Of a DNA stretch of 64,000 nt, positions 1-11,063 are shown in pieces. Source of the stretch: Fragilariopsis cylindrus CCMP1102 (Eukaryota; Bacillariophyta; Bacillariophyceae; Bacillariales; Bacillariaceae). The stretch lies in assembly GCA_900095095.1 (NCBI GenBank), contig FMBT01000302.1, positions 1 through 64,000 on the forward strand, given 5' to 3'. The position numbers and the translations under genes were made by a program. Below the pieces are notes generated by a model. That model was not told the DNA's origin. It searched no databases and saw only the letters and a list, made by a program, of their open reading frames with translations. Position 1 is the first letter of the stretch; the number at the start of each line of letters is the position of its first letter.

Positions 1-84
1 CAGTTCAATATTTGTTGACGAAAAGATATCGAGGGATAATTACAAATTCCATCGCTACTATCGAACTACTAGTATCAGATCATC

Positions 85-2111
85 ATGTCAAGCGAAGCGG
101 TGGCGATGTCATCGAGCAACGAAGTAGTAGTAGCAACATTATCGGATGATGCCAAATGTGACGAAAGTAAATGCGTCTCTTTCTCCCAGGGTTTGATCCA
201 TCAGTTTGGATATTCGCCGATTTGTTATGCTGACGACACTATGACTCCTATGATGTGTTCTCATGGATACGTTCCTCGCGTAGTGGACACAGAACCAAGT
301 ATAAATAATAATGTATTTAAATTGGGCACATTCACGGCTGGTTGTCGAGAGACAGAATGCGGTGGCATTTCTTATCAGTATTTTACATGCTGCCCACCGG
401 GTCTACTACTCGATATCAACGTCAGTCGACATTGCTCAGATCCATATCCTATATTAAATGACGCTAATAGTGCGGCAGTGACAGATATTGGTATAAACAA
501 TAGCAGTAGTAATAGCAGCAGCAGTAGCAGCACAATGGTTTGTGGAGATGAAAATCGACAATATCCCCGTGAAATGACAAATTTTAATCGAGTAATGGAA
601 TCGTTTATGTGCTGTGATTCTATCATTGAATACACAAACAATGATACAGCCAACTTCCTAGTAGATACAGAATGCGTGCCCTTTAGTGATGAATCGTACA
701 TAGAATCAGTAGCCGGGGGGAACATATATGGCCGCATTAGACCAATGTTCTGCAATAATAAAGGTATTTATAGTGACTTTCAGTTTCCAAGAAATGTCAT
801 TATAAAGAATTATCTTGGTTTTTATTATTTTCACCACTACGAATGTTGTAAGACAGGATCTATGAAACCGCCTTTTATTGAGGATCATACATTCAGAAGA
901 ACAGTTTACCCCCAGATTGCTGTTTCCACAGTCGCAGTGATTAGTTGCATACTATTGATTACTGCTTTATTGATTCCTTTGTGGTTGCATGTAAGGAAAA
1001 AGCGCGAATCGGTAAATACCCATACAAGTGTAAACAGCCCGACAAATACAAACCAAATCACAGGTACCAATATACGTAGAACACAAGGAACGATGCAGTC
1101 ATCCTTTAGCGGGTTTAATTTATATCTAGTTTATCTGGCTATTCCTGATATGATTCTCAATATCTTTATGCTGGGAATGTACAGTACTGTTGCCAATCAG
1201 AAATATAACCCCACTTTTAATGCTGTGTTTATTTTTCAGTGGAAGAATCATTCTTTTGCACTTGCATTTGCGATGGCATGTACAGAAGCGAATTTGGTAA
1301 GGATATTGTTGCCGTTTGACTTTCATATTTTTCTGTGCGGAACGTCCTAGTGTACAATTTTTTTTTTCTACTGCTGAAATACAAAATGCTCATCAACATA
1401 CTACTATATTCTATTTTTTCTTTCTTTCTTCTCTTTAAGTACTTAAATTGTGTTATATCTTATGAAGTACTAATTCTACTTCAAAATTCCCATAATGCAA
1501 CAAGATATGATCCACCAAGTTTAGTCAAGGTATCGTTACAAGCAGCAATTGTATACTTGTTTGCCATCCTTGTTTTTATCATTCACTATGTCATTGGCCG
1601 AACATCGAATAAGTCACTTGAACAGGGCGATGGTGACAGATATGACTATTTTAATAGTGTGAACTTTTACTGGAGCCTGATAGTAACACTCAATTTCCCT
1701 ATTATATTTTTTAGTTATGTATGGATCACAATCTGGTGTCGTGGTTACATGCCATCTGCGACTGGAAAGATGAAACAATTGGTGAGGCATTGCTGGTTCA
1801 TTCGTAATGTATTCTCCACGAGTTGCTTTTATAGTGTTTTCATTAACAAACAAAAATACACTCACAAATAACGATGACCTCTGCCATTTATTTTCAGGTA
1901 TGGTACTTTTTTCGTATATTTGTAATTTTTATTTGTTGTGGCTTCCAGGAATGTTTCTAGTAGTTATGGGGCATCAAACGACAACTACGGCAACTTAATT
2001 TGCATCGGTTACCTCTTCTGTGGTATTCAGCCAATTGTATCAACATGCATGGCAATGTCAAAAGCTGATGTGAGGAATACACCAAAGATCTATTACCCTT
2101 TCATATATTAG
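85..2111 (+). CDS. Seven-helix GPCR-like receptor with Cys-rich ectodomain
   Basis: I read three exons: 85-1296, 1440-1781 and 1898-2111, all joined in phase 0 by GTAAGG and GTGAGG donors and pyrimidine-rich AG acceptors. The product is about 590 residues. The N-terminal ~270 residues are Cys-rich with CC pairs (TCCPPG, MCCDS, ECCKT) and look extracellular, although no clear signal peptide is visible. Seven hydrophobic segments follow: around residues 277-300, 345-372, 380-400, then VYLFAILVFIIHYVIG, a Tyr/Trp-rich fifth helix, one containing LLWLPGM (resembling the class A CWxP helix), and a last one with GIQPIVSTC. I infer a plasma-membrane receptor; ligand and G-protein coupling are unknown. 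Exon 3 needs two one-base corrections, in a T5 run near 1933 and a G4 run near 1972, to read through the sixth and seventh helices. As given, it would stop early. Confidence 0.72.
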
Positions 2112-2407
2112 AACGGTGAAAGATTAGCAGAGTCTGCAATGATAAATGAAGAAGAGATACTAGTCCTACTGTTACGATAAACATTTTTTACAGGAGAGAT
2201 CGTTTTGATTAGTAGGACATACAGAATAACTAATGCTCATGACACCTTGTACATTGTTCATAACAAATAAAACATACTTATTTCATATTTATTCTTGATA
2301 TCTGGTGAAAGCTTTCACAGCTTGAAATTATATAATGATTTTTCTATCTTTTGTTCATCATTCATTCGTGTAGTATTATGTATTATGTATTACTTTTTCT
2401 ATTAAAT

Positions 2408-4558
2408 TTAAAGTTCTTCATCGTCATCTTCAGCAGGGGTATTTCCATCTCCATCTTCATCGTTATTGCCATCATCATCATCATATTCATCATCATGTTC
2501 TGCATCGAATGCATCATCAAGTTCTGATTCACCTTTATCTTCTGCATCTAATCCAACTAATAATTTTGTTATATCATTATTCGTTCCAAGATAATTTATT
2601 GCAATACGTAATGCTGTTAAACCATCCTGTAAGTTTATTTTATTGAGGATGATAGAGAGGAGAGAATAAAGAAAGAAAAGATCGTTAGAATCGAATGCAT
2701 TTAACATCAAACGAAAAACAAACATGTAAACAAACAAACAAACAAACAAACAAGCACTACACTTACACCAGTTATATCATTCACACCAGCACCCTTATCA
2801 ATTAAAAATTGTACAACATGTAAATGTCCACCCCGGCATGCCTCATGTAATGGTGTCCATCCGTTCTCATCCGCAAACCACATAAGTCTTGGATCGACTA
2901 GGTACAAATCTTTTATTTTTGTAATAAACCATCCGCAGCATATCGTGTAACAGGTGGTTCTTCACCTTCTGCAAAATATTTTGACCATCCATTTGGATTT
3001 GTTCTACGAAAATGTGCTTCTTCTGGTGATCCAGGTAATATATATGGTGGTAAATCACCATTATTATCACCTAATTTTGTTTTTGTTGTTTTTGTGTTAT
3101 CATTATCACTTGAATCACTTGCTGCAGTAATATCCCATCCCTCAAATGGTTCAAAATGTATAAACACATTTGCATAATATCGTCCCTTTAATGGGAATGG
3201 CCGACCATGTATCAATGAATGACTTTCATATAATATCATATCACCAGGTTTCATTGTTATATTAACAGCATGACCATTTCTATCATATACTTCTAATGGC
3301 CAATCTTCATCCACATCTTGTGCAACATTTACAATACCAGATGATACTAATGGTACACGATCCACATGGGGTGATAATACTGCACCTTCTGTATATTCAC
3401 GAATACCATATAATGATACAGGACGTAATTTAGCTACTCCACCCGTCCATTCTTCCATACCTGTTACAGCTGCATCCCATATAGCTTTTTTTAATGTTTT
3501 GCCACCACCTTCTAAATATTCATCACCAACATCAACCATATGGGTTGGTGATTTCCAATGGTTCTAGTTTTGGTATATTGTGTTGTTGTTGTTGTTGTTG
3601 TTGTGTTATGATGTTAAGAAAAGAATAATAGGAAAAGGATACGACATAACGGTAGTTGTTAGATGACGTGACGATAGCAAGATGTTTCTATTTTATTCTA
3701 ATTCAATTGGTGATGTCTGATGGGACAGCTAGTAGTAGTATAAGCGGTAGGTAATTCTAGTTTATTTTCCATAAGCGTTGATTGATTGATTGATTGGTCG
3801 ATCAACACATGGTTAGGTACGTGTTGCGTTGCACCTCACTTCTCCGCATTGAACCCGTCGTAGTTTTATTTAATATCTTTAAATGCGCTACACTATCCGC
3901 CGCCCCCCACGCCAACACAACACAACACAACACAACATAACACACACACACTATCAACACACACACACACACACACGCACTATCAACACATCTTTTTTTC
4001 AAGAATCGAATCAAACAATAATTCGACACCGTACTAAAACACTTGCAACTTGCAACTTGACTCAAACAAGTTTCTTACAGTATATATGGATCCTTCACCC
4101 CATTCTTCCATCTCTTTTTCCTCTTTATTTTGTTCCCAAAATTTTGTTAATAATTTCATCAATGATTTTGGTGCTGTTGTTTTCATATATCCGGTAGTCG
4201 TCATATTGACCATGGATTGTGGTTGTCGTTGATTCATTTCTACTCGTGTTATTTCTTCCTCGATACAATCATTTTTATTATAATGTTGATAACAACCATT
4301 CATATAATCATTATAAAATTGTTGGCGTTGTTTTACTAAAATTTGGTCAGAATCTGTTCCACAACCATCTAATTTAGGACCAGTGATTGCAAATGAACAT
4401 TGTGTTCCGTATGGTACAACTGGTTCAACTACTGGTTCAGCTCCAATTTTTCTTCCCGATACTGATCGGAGATTAGTAGCAGCAACTATTGTTATAAAGA
4501 AAAAAAGAAGAATCATCCTCATCAAACATGATGATGATGATTTATTTGACGACACCAT
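2408..4558 (-). CDS. Prolyl 4-hydroxylase-like 2OG-Fe(II) oxygenase with ankyrin tail
   Basis: Exons run 4558-4079, 3563-2767 and 2626-2408. The first join makes SIYT-NHWKSPTHM, a stretch typical of this family, so the 515-base intron is well supported. The N-terminus has a signal peptide (LLFFFITIVAATNL). The catalytic core shows the iron ligands HVD (in LSPHVDRVPL) and a distal His (SLIHGRPFPLKGR), plus the Lys/Arg side used for 2-oxoglutarate. An ankyrin repeat (DENGWTPLHEACRGGHLHVV) and a second, weaker one follow, then an acidic tail ending DDDEEL. Members hydroxylate prolines in secretory-pathway proteins. The DEEL end resembles an ER-retention signal but does not match the strict K/HDEL pattern. 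The core and ankyrin parts differ by one frame at a T5 run (2916-2920), best explained by a missing base; a 32-base intron is the alternative. Total is about 498 residues. Confidence 0.85.
3916..3982. repeat. (CAACA)n and (CA)n microsatellites in an intron
   Basis: A run of CAACA units (3916-3940) is followed by two CA-dinucleotide runs. They lie inside the first intron of the prolyl 4-hydroxylase gene and explain several spurious open frames there. Confidence 0.85.
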
Positions 4559-5260
4559 TATTGTATTATTTATCGTGTAACACCTGTTATTGATTTCAAC
4601 AGTCAGTCAGCTTGGTTAAAGATGAGTTCTCATCTATCTACTACAGTTTTAGTGTTCTTGTCGTCTTTGTTTCGAATTCAAGAAACAACATGCATACTGT
4701 ACTCAATAACGGTATGCTTCACATAAATATTTTTAAATTTGCATTCGGTTCGTGAAGTAAATGTTACGGTGATTGTAACGGTAATAAACGATACGATAGG
4801 GCTTGATTTGGGGGAGGTTTAAAGGGGATCGTCAAACAATTTGGGCCTAATATAGTCTTTGGTGTTCGCTTTCCCAAATAGAATTTCGTTCCTTTTGTTG
4901 GTGCTTGGTTCGAAATGTATTGTTGGCGTCGAATCTTAATTTATTTTACGAATCTTCATCTTTATTCGAATCTGCAGAGATTTTTTTATCTTTTGTATCT
5001 GCAAATTAACGCTTGTTAACACGCGTAAAATTCCACGAAATACCTTTTATAACCAGAATCCATCCATCCTATTAACTCTCTCGTCTTCGTTGTGGAAAAC
5101 TTGGTGCGCTGAAGCATGCATGCATCGCCATGAGACGACATAATTTGAAATGATACATGACATGACATCTCTGTGGATAAAATACTATCACGTACACAAT
5201 AATCGTACCGTGCTACACTCATAAACACATCTAGACAGCAATAGTATAACACCGACTGCG
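4559..5260. promoter_or_regulatory. Divergent intergenic region
   Basis: This 702-base stretch separates two divergently transcribed genes, the prolyl 4-hydroxylase on the minus strand and a membrane protein on the plus strand, so it should hold both promoters. I see no convincing coding frame. Positions 4985-5035 resemble part of the inverted-repeat element at 24.8 kb. No precise promoter element can be assigned. Confidence 0.5.
4985..5035 (-). repeat. Relic related to the 24.8-kb inverted-repeat element
   Basis: Read on the minus strand, this stretch has ATTTTACGCGTGTTAA, then AAGCGTTAATTTGCA and an A-rich run. The element near 24784-24840 has the same order: ATTTTACGCGTGTTAA, CACGCGTTATTTTGCA, then an A-rich run. 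The match is imperfect and short, so it may be a decayed fragment of the same repeat family. Confidence 0.45.
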
Positions 5261-6231
5261 ATGAGGATGAAGCAATTACAGGAGAAACTTATCCGAAGTC
5301 GGACCTCGTTACCGCCAAGGATCTCATCCTATAATAATAAAAGCCGCATTGTCGAAAATGGAAGCTGTAATAGTGGAACTACTACTCGTAGTAATACCAT
5401 CAGGGGTAACAATAATTATTACAGCATCCATACTTTTAAATTCATTCATGTCCTCTCGACTGTTGTTATTTTTTGTTTTCCACCTCTTATTATCATGAAT
5501 GCAATAGTATATGACCAAAGTATTGCCTCCATTATTGTAGGATTTAATTTACTGTTATTATTAACCTGTATTTATGATTTATTCTTGGGGTATATTGAAC
5601 ATTGGCCAAACAATAAAGTAAGTCAATTTTAGATAAAAAAAGAATCGATATTCTGCATGTTGTTAATAATACGAATCATACGTCAGTACTGTACCGCCGT
5701 GTACTACTACAAAAGGAGTGGTATGCGACTGTATATCGTACATGATGAACACTGTTAAAAAAGAAACCAATCATTATAACATACTGCTCACCTAAAACAT
5801 ATTTTCCACATCTTAAAAAAAAACAGCTTTATATGATGGCTGGAACAATATTTGCATTGTTGTTGATTCCATGCATATCATTTCTTTGTGGTCAATTGAT
5901 GCGCACAATTGCCATTCTATTGATTGTATCAAATAAGGTTGAAAAAAATCAACACATACGAGTATTATCTCGAGTGTATTTAGGTACAATCTCATTGGAT
6001 GTTATACTATTAACTGCTCGTGATGTTAGTTTTTATTATGGAAAGTTAGGAACAGCATTAACATTTAATCTTGCTGGTTATATTCTATCCATTTGCTTGC
6101 TTATTCTCCTTACCTGTTATGGATTGTATTGTCATATGAATATGGGAAAAATAATTGCTACTGCTGAATTCAACAACGACAAACAAAGAAGAAAAAAGAA
6201 AAGCAGCAACAACAACAACAACAACGTATAG
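5261..6231 (+). CDS. Small multi-pass membrane protein, unknown function
   Basis: Two exons, 5261-5617 and 5827-6231, join in phase 0 (donor AAA|GTAAGT, acceptor A-rich then CAG). They give a 253-residue protein. The N-terminal ~65 residues are basic and Ser/Asn-rich. Hydrophobic segments follow around residues 68-90 and 94-115. In exon 2 there are two adjacent segments, FALLLIPCISFLCGQL and TIAILLIVSN, a weaker one, and LAGYILSICLLILLTCYG. The C-terminus is basic (RRKKKSS) with an Asn run. I do not recognise the family. Topology suggests about five membrane spans with charged ends. The 209-base intron contains an AGTACTGTAC motif that recurs elsewhere in the window. Confidence 0.7.
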
Positions 6232-6592
6232 GATGATTATGACAGAATGCTCTCCTCCTCTCCTATAAGATAAATCGAAATAACTACAGTCAAAGGCACA
6301 ACACTCTCTGTCCCAGTAACATCAAAATTTAATATTATAACATACCGTAGTTAAACAAGAAAGAAAAAGAACATGGATATACAGTGTATGTAAAACGCAT
6401 CATAATAACTTTCAATCGATAGTAAGAGGGAGGGGATAACGTCCTCCCCCCCCCCCCAATTTCGACAGCGTACCGACAATTATAAAGCAATTCTTCCATT
6501 ATTCTAGCTTACGTAGAACACTTCTAGTAAACCAAAGAAGTTATATATGTATGATTATTGATATAAGTAAACTAAACTACTATGCAATGCCG
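6232..6592. other. Convergent intergenic region with a C run
   Basis: This stretch lies between two convergent genes. It contains a 12-base cytosine run (6446-6457) and no supportable gene. It should hold the 3' ends of both transcripts. Confidence 0.5.
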
Positions 6593-9149
6593 TTATCTTT
6601 TACCTCCTCGAAATACTCCTCGTTTCTTAGATTTTGGCTTCTCGACTTCGTCTTCGAATTCATCACCACTCTCAATATCATCGTCCTTATTCTTTTTCCC
6701 CTTCCTTTTTTTCTTTTTACCATCATCATCATCATCATCTTCGTCGCTGTCCGATTCTTCCATTCGTTCTACTAACATTTCAGCAACATCATCACCTAAG
6801 AAGGTAGACGCCAATGTTTCTTTTGCAGCTGTTGCGGTAGCGGCTGCAATATCTTTCAAAGCACCGAATCCGAACCGTTTCTTCTTTTTCTTCTTGTTAT
6901 CATCGTCGTCGTCATCTTCGTCATCTTTATTCTTTGTATTCTCTTCATCGTCGAATTCGTCATAGTCTTCATTGCTATTGACACTATCGAAACCATCACT
7001 GTCACTTTCGTAATTTTCTTCATTACCTCCTGGAATAGCAAGATTGTCTTTACTGACTTTTCTTTTTCCGTGTAACATTGCACCAGCACCAACACCTCCA
7101 ATCAACATTGCACCGGCTGCTGCACCTGCACCGGCTACTACACGTTTACGACCATCAGCATCATACATTGAATCATCGCCACTTGCTAATTCCGCATGAC
7201 TAAGTAGCGGTCCACCTTTCATGCCATCTTTACCGTCTTTAACTTCATCCACTCCATCTTCGGCGATATCAGCAATATCATCATTAACCATATCGCCGGC
7301 ACTATCAAGTCCACCTAAATCGATATCATCACCACCACCTCCGCCGCTCATTAAGTCACCAAGCGGTATATCACCAAAGACTTGTCCAACAATTTGTGAT
7401 GCAATAACATCTGTCGCAGCAACACCAATACTTGCAATGACACCTGCCATACCACCCTTCTTGGCTGCAGCCTCCTGTGCAGCTGATTTCTTATTATTTC
7501 CACCTTTACCTTTACCTTTCGCTGCCTCTGCATTATTATTATCAGCATCTAATTCAGTTTCTTCCATTTCGATATCTTCTTCCCATCCTTCATCTTCCTC
7601 TTCTTCTCCATCACCTTCGGCATCATCACCATCCATATCATCATCTTCCTCCCTGTGTGTGTGCGCGCGCACGTTTGTACAAATGTGTGTGTGAGTAGAG
7701 AGAGAGAGAGAGAAAAGAGAAAGAATTGAGTGAGTGAGACTCTTCGCGCTATTTTTATCTAATGCTGTAGGGAAAATCGAATCACTTTATGTTTTCGTAT
7801 TATTTTTTCGACTAGGTCCTCACTGTCGCTGCTACTACTACTGCTACTGCTAATGCCCCTCACACACATACATACATACACATCACAATAATATATTGTT
7901 ACGTACCATCCTTCTGCATCTTCTGCATCTTCTGCATCAGCATCAAAATCACCACCACCGTCATTATCGTAATCAACATGAAGATCAGCATAATCAGCAC
8001 CATCGGTAGTAGCACCACCATCAGCATCATCACCCATTTCAATATCAATAAAATCATCTTCTGGTATAAATCCATTAGGATCCGCAAAATCTAATTCAAT
8101 CATCTGTGGTGCTTCAGCTAATGCACGTAAATTATCAGGATCAACAAGAATTCTCATTGTTTCTGGATCTTGCATCTATTAATTATTTTAGAGAGAAAAG
8201 GCAGGGAAGAAATTGTAAAGGTGAGTTTAGTGTTAAAGTGATATGGCGGCAATTTCAGATACCCAAAAAAAAAGTCCTACTCTTCCTCCTGCTCCTCCTC
8301 CTACTTCTACCAAGTGATATATGTATTACTATGTTCTGTTATACTTACTAATTCTGCACATAATGGATTCGAATCACGTAATGTACGTAATTCAGAATCA
8401 TTTTCTATTGCATCTGCTAAATTATCAGGATCTTCTAATAAACGTTGCATTTGTTCTTGTACATTCGGATCTTCCATATAATCGGCTGCTTGATTTAATG
8501 CTTGAGCATTTGGATCTAATGAACCACCACCACCAGCTAAATCATCTAGGTCGTCGAAATCATCTTCCATTTCAATTTCTTCTAATGCATCCTCACAACA
8601 ACAATCGGTACAACAATCTGTCATAAATGCAATAATACCACCAATGGCGGCAATACCACCACCTGCAATACAACCAACTAATTTTTTGATCATTAATAAT
8701 GCTTTTAATATTTTAAAAAATGGTGAATTAGCAATCCATAATATCCATGATTTTTTCTTTGTATCATCATCTACACCACCATCTTCATCATCTTCTGGTA
8801 ATATACCACCCGCCTCTTTATAGACAGTTTCAAAATTAATTCGTACTAACCGTGGATCTTCAAAGACTGGACGTAAATCAGGATTTTGTTCTAATAAATG
8901 TTGTAATCTGGGACAATTTATATACATGGATTTGGCATATCCTGGTTCATTCCTGATTTTCATTACAATGTCTTTCATTATCTCTAAATTACTTTTCATT
9001 ATTTCTTGTGCCTTTTCTGTTATTGCGTCATCAATTTCAGGTATTGGTACTACTTCTTCAGTTATAGTAGTTAGTGCTTCAGTTTCGCCATTACCATCAC
9101 CACCACCGCCACCACCGCCACCTCCACCTCGACGTCGAAATAAACCCAT
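6593..9149 (-). CDS. STI1/ubiquilin-like repeat protein with hydrophobic segments
   Basis: Three exons (9149-8349, 8175-7907, 7652-6593) join cleanly without frame problems: CAEL|MQDPET in phase 0, and a Trp codon split TG|G. The product is 709 residues. The core has repeated asparagine/proline-spaced helices such as QHLLEQNPDLRPVFEDPRL, RDSNPLCAEL and QDPETMRILVDPDNL, the style of STI1 modules in ubiquilin and Sti1/Hop that bind hydrophobic clients or chaperones. Residues ~170-200 form a hydrophobic stretch (GGGIAAIGGIIAFM) ending in the cysteine cluster DCCTDCCCED, possibly a lipidated or metal-binding site. A second Gly/Ala hydrophobic stretch lies in exon 3 (GAGAAAGAMLIGGVGAGAM). The rest is acidic and Lys-rich low complexity. 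A membrane-associated client-binding role is inference only; no UBL or UBA domain is visible. Confidence 0.72.
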
Positions 9150-10116
9150 GATATCTTATTCTTTATTTTTATTTTTTTAATAATTTTCTTCTATTTGACA
9201 TCGACTCACACTCCCCTTTTCTTCGTATTCAATTACTGTAGTTGTTGTTTGCGTTGCTGCTGTCGTTCAAAATCAAAATCGGTACGGTATTCTTCTTTTC
9301 TGTTTCTTCGTTGTCTGTATCTACAAGTAGCTAGACTTCTTTTTATTTGGTTCTTTGTTGGTTCCTTTTTTTTATGATGTTGATTGCACATCTTGCTTGT
9401 GCATTCTTTTTACTTTTCTTTTTTGCTTTTTATTTTATTTATTGTTCATTCATCGTCAATAATCATGCCTCTTTCTAATCGTGATTTCACGGGGTTTCTT
9501 GTTTTGTAGGCACAGTGCTGTGAATTATGGGCTTTAACGGGGCTGTACAGTAGTCATGAAAATCCATAATAATTTGTACTACCATCCCCCCCCAAAAAAA
9601 CTGGTCGCCCCCGTTTTAAAGCAAACTGCGGGTACGTAGTTGTACTGTACTGGGGCTTGGAGTATCAAGTCGTGCGGTACAGTACACGACGAACGCAAAA
9701 CACAACAATAAAGACAAGAATACAAACATACTTCCTCCGTGCACCCTTAACTTCCAAGCGCGCTATCGTTTGAAAATTTAGCGCCTCTAAAAGTACGCTA
9801 AAACCTTAAAATATTTAGATCTACTCACAAAATAGAGGGTTAAAGTCACAAGTTTCCCTCATCCTCCTTGCGAATTTCGTTGTTGAACGTGTAAATTACG
9901 CGCAATATTTTCAGACAATAGCACCGGTGAATTAAACGTTGCACGGAGGAAGTACTGTACCCCTCAACGCGAAGAACAACCGTCACGCAACAAGTGAAGT
10001 GAAGGGCCAAAAGGCGGTCCATTGACTATAGTCATCTCTCTCTCTCTCTCTCTCGGAAGGAAAGAGAGAAAGAAACAACAAGGAACAATAAAGAAGGATA
10101 CACAGGACACATCACG
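9150..10116. promoter_or_regulatory. Divergent promoter region with GTAC-type palindromes
   Basis: This 967-base gap lies between the divergent STI1-like and GRAM-VASt genes. It has no supportable gene. TACTGTAC-type palindromes lie at 9643-9650 (TACTGTAC), 9677-9685 (GTACAGTAC) and 9951-9960 (AGTACTGTAC). A (CT)n run sits at about 10034-10055, close to the plus-strand start codon, where it would lie in the promoter or 5' leader. Confidence 0.55.
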
Positions 10117-11023
10117 ATGGCTACTTTAATAGTTTTATCGTCGGAAACAGAAGAAGAAGAAGAAAAAGAAGAAACTGAAAAGGAGGATCAAGTCGATATG
10201 AATCGACAACAACAACAACAACAACATCAATCGAAACAGAAAGAATGTGAAAAGATGAAGAAGAAAAACATGGACAAGGAAGAAGACGATGACAATGATA
10301 ATGTCAATGACATGAACAATGACGATAACGATAACGATACGATTGGTTCTGGTGGTGGAAAGGAACCGAAAATAATAAGTGAAGAAGGAAAAGGGAACTG
10401 CCAACGACAGCAGCAGCAGCATTCAAGGAACAACGACGACGATCATGATCATGATCCTGAAACGTCCTACAATAACACCGAAATCGATAATAATGAAGAT
10501 AATATTTTTACAGGGGCATACCATACTACCGATGGTCAGTGGGAAGAAAAAGAGGATGTGAAGAAGAAAAAGAAGAATCAAAACAACAGGACGCAGACGA
10601 AGGAGGATGAGGATGAGAAGGAGCGTCGCCGTCGTTGTGACGACCACAATAATAATGCTGACGAAGAGATTGATATCCCTACTACTATTACTGACGGTGA
10701 CGGCGTCTCTACACCTTCCCCTTTTTCTGCTGCCGCTGCTGTTTTTGTTGCTGACGGTAAAGACGATTACGACTGCGTTAAGCTTAAAAGTACTACTGCT
10801 ACTACTACTACTACTACTCCTATATCTGCTGATACCAACGCCGACACAGTAGAAGAGGAAGTGGATGGAGATGAGAATGAAGATGGAGATAAGGATGAAG
10901 ATGAAGATGAGGATGAATTTTCAAAACTAATATTAAGTGAAGAAAAGGGAAATGATGCAGCAGTTGGTGTTAAAGTTGAAGTTGATGTTGACGTTGTAGA
11001 AACAAATGATGATGATGAAAACA

Positions 11024-11063
<40 letters not shown>

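Noticed and set aside
3883-4197. Thr/His-rich plus-strand frame over the CA repeats
   Set aside because: It is generated by microsatellites within an intron and by the complement of the hydroxylase first exon.
7221-7694. Long Ser/Pro-rich plus-strand frame opposite the STI1-like gene
   Set aside because: It is the complement of acidic (GAT/GAA) repeats in a well-supported minus-strand exon, so it is a shadow frame.
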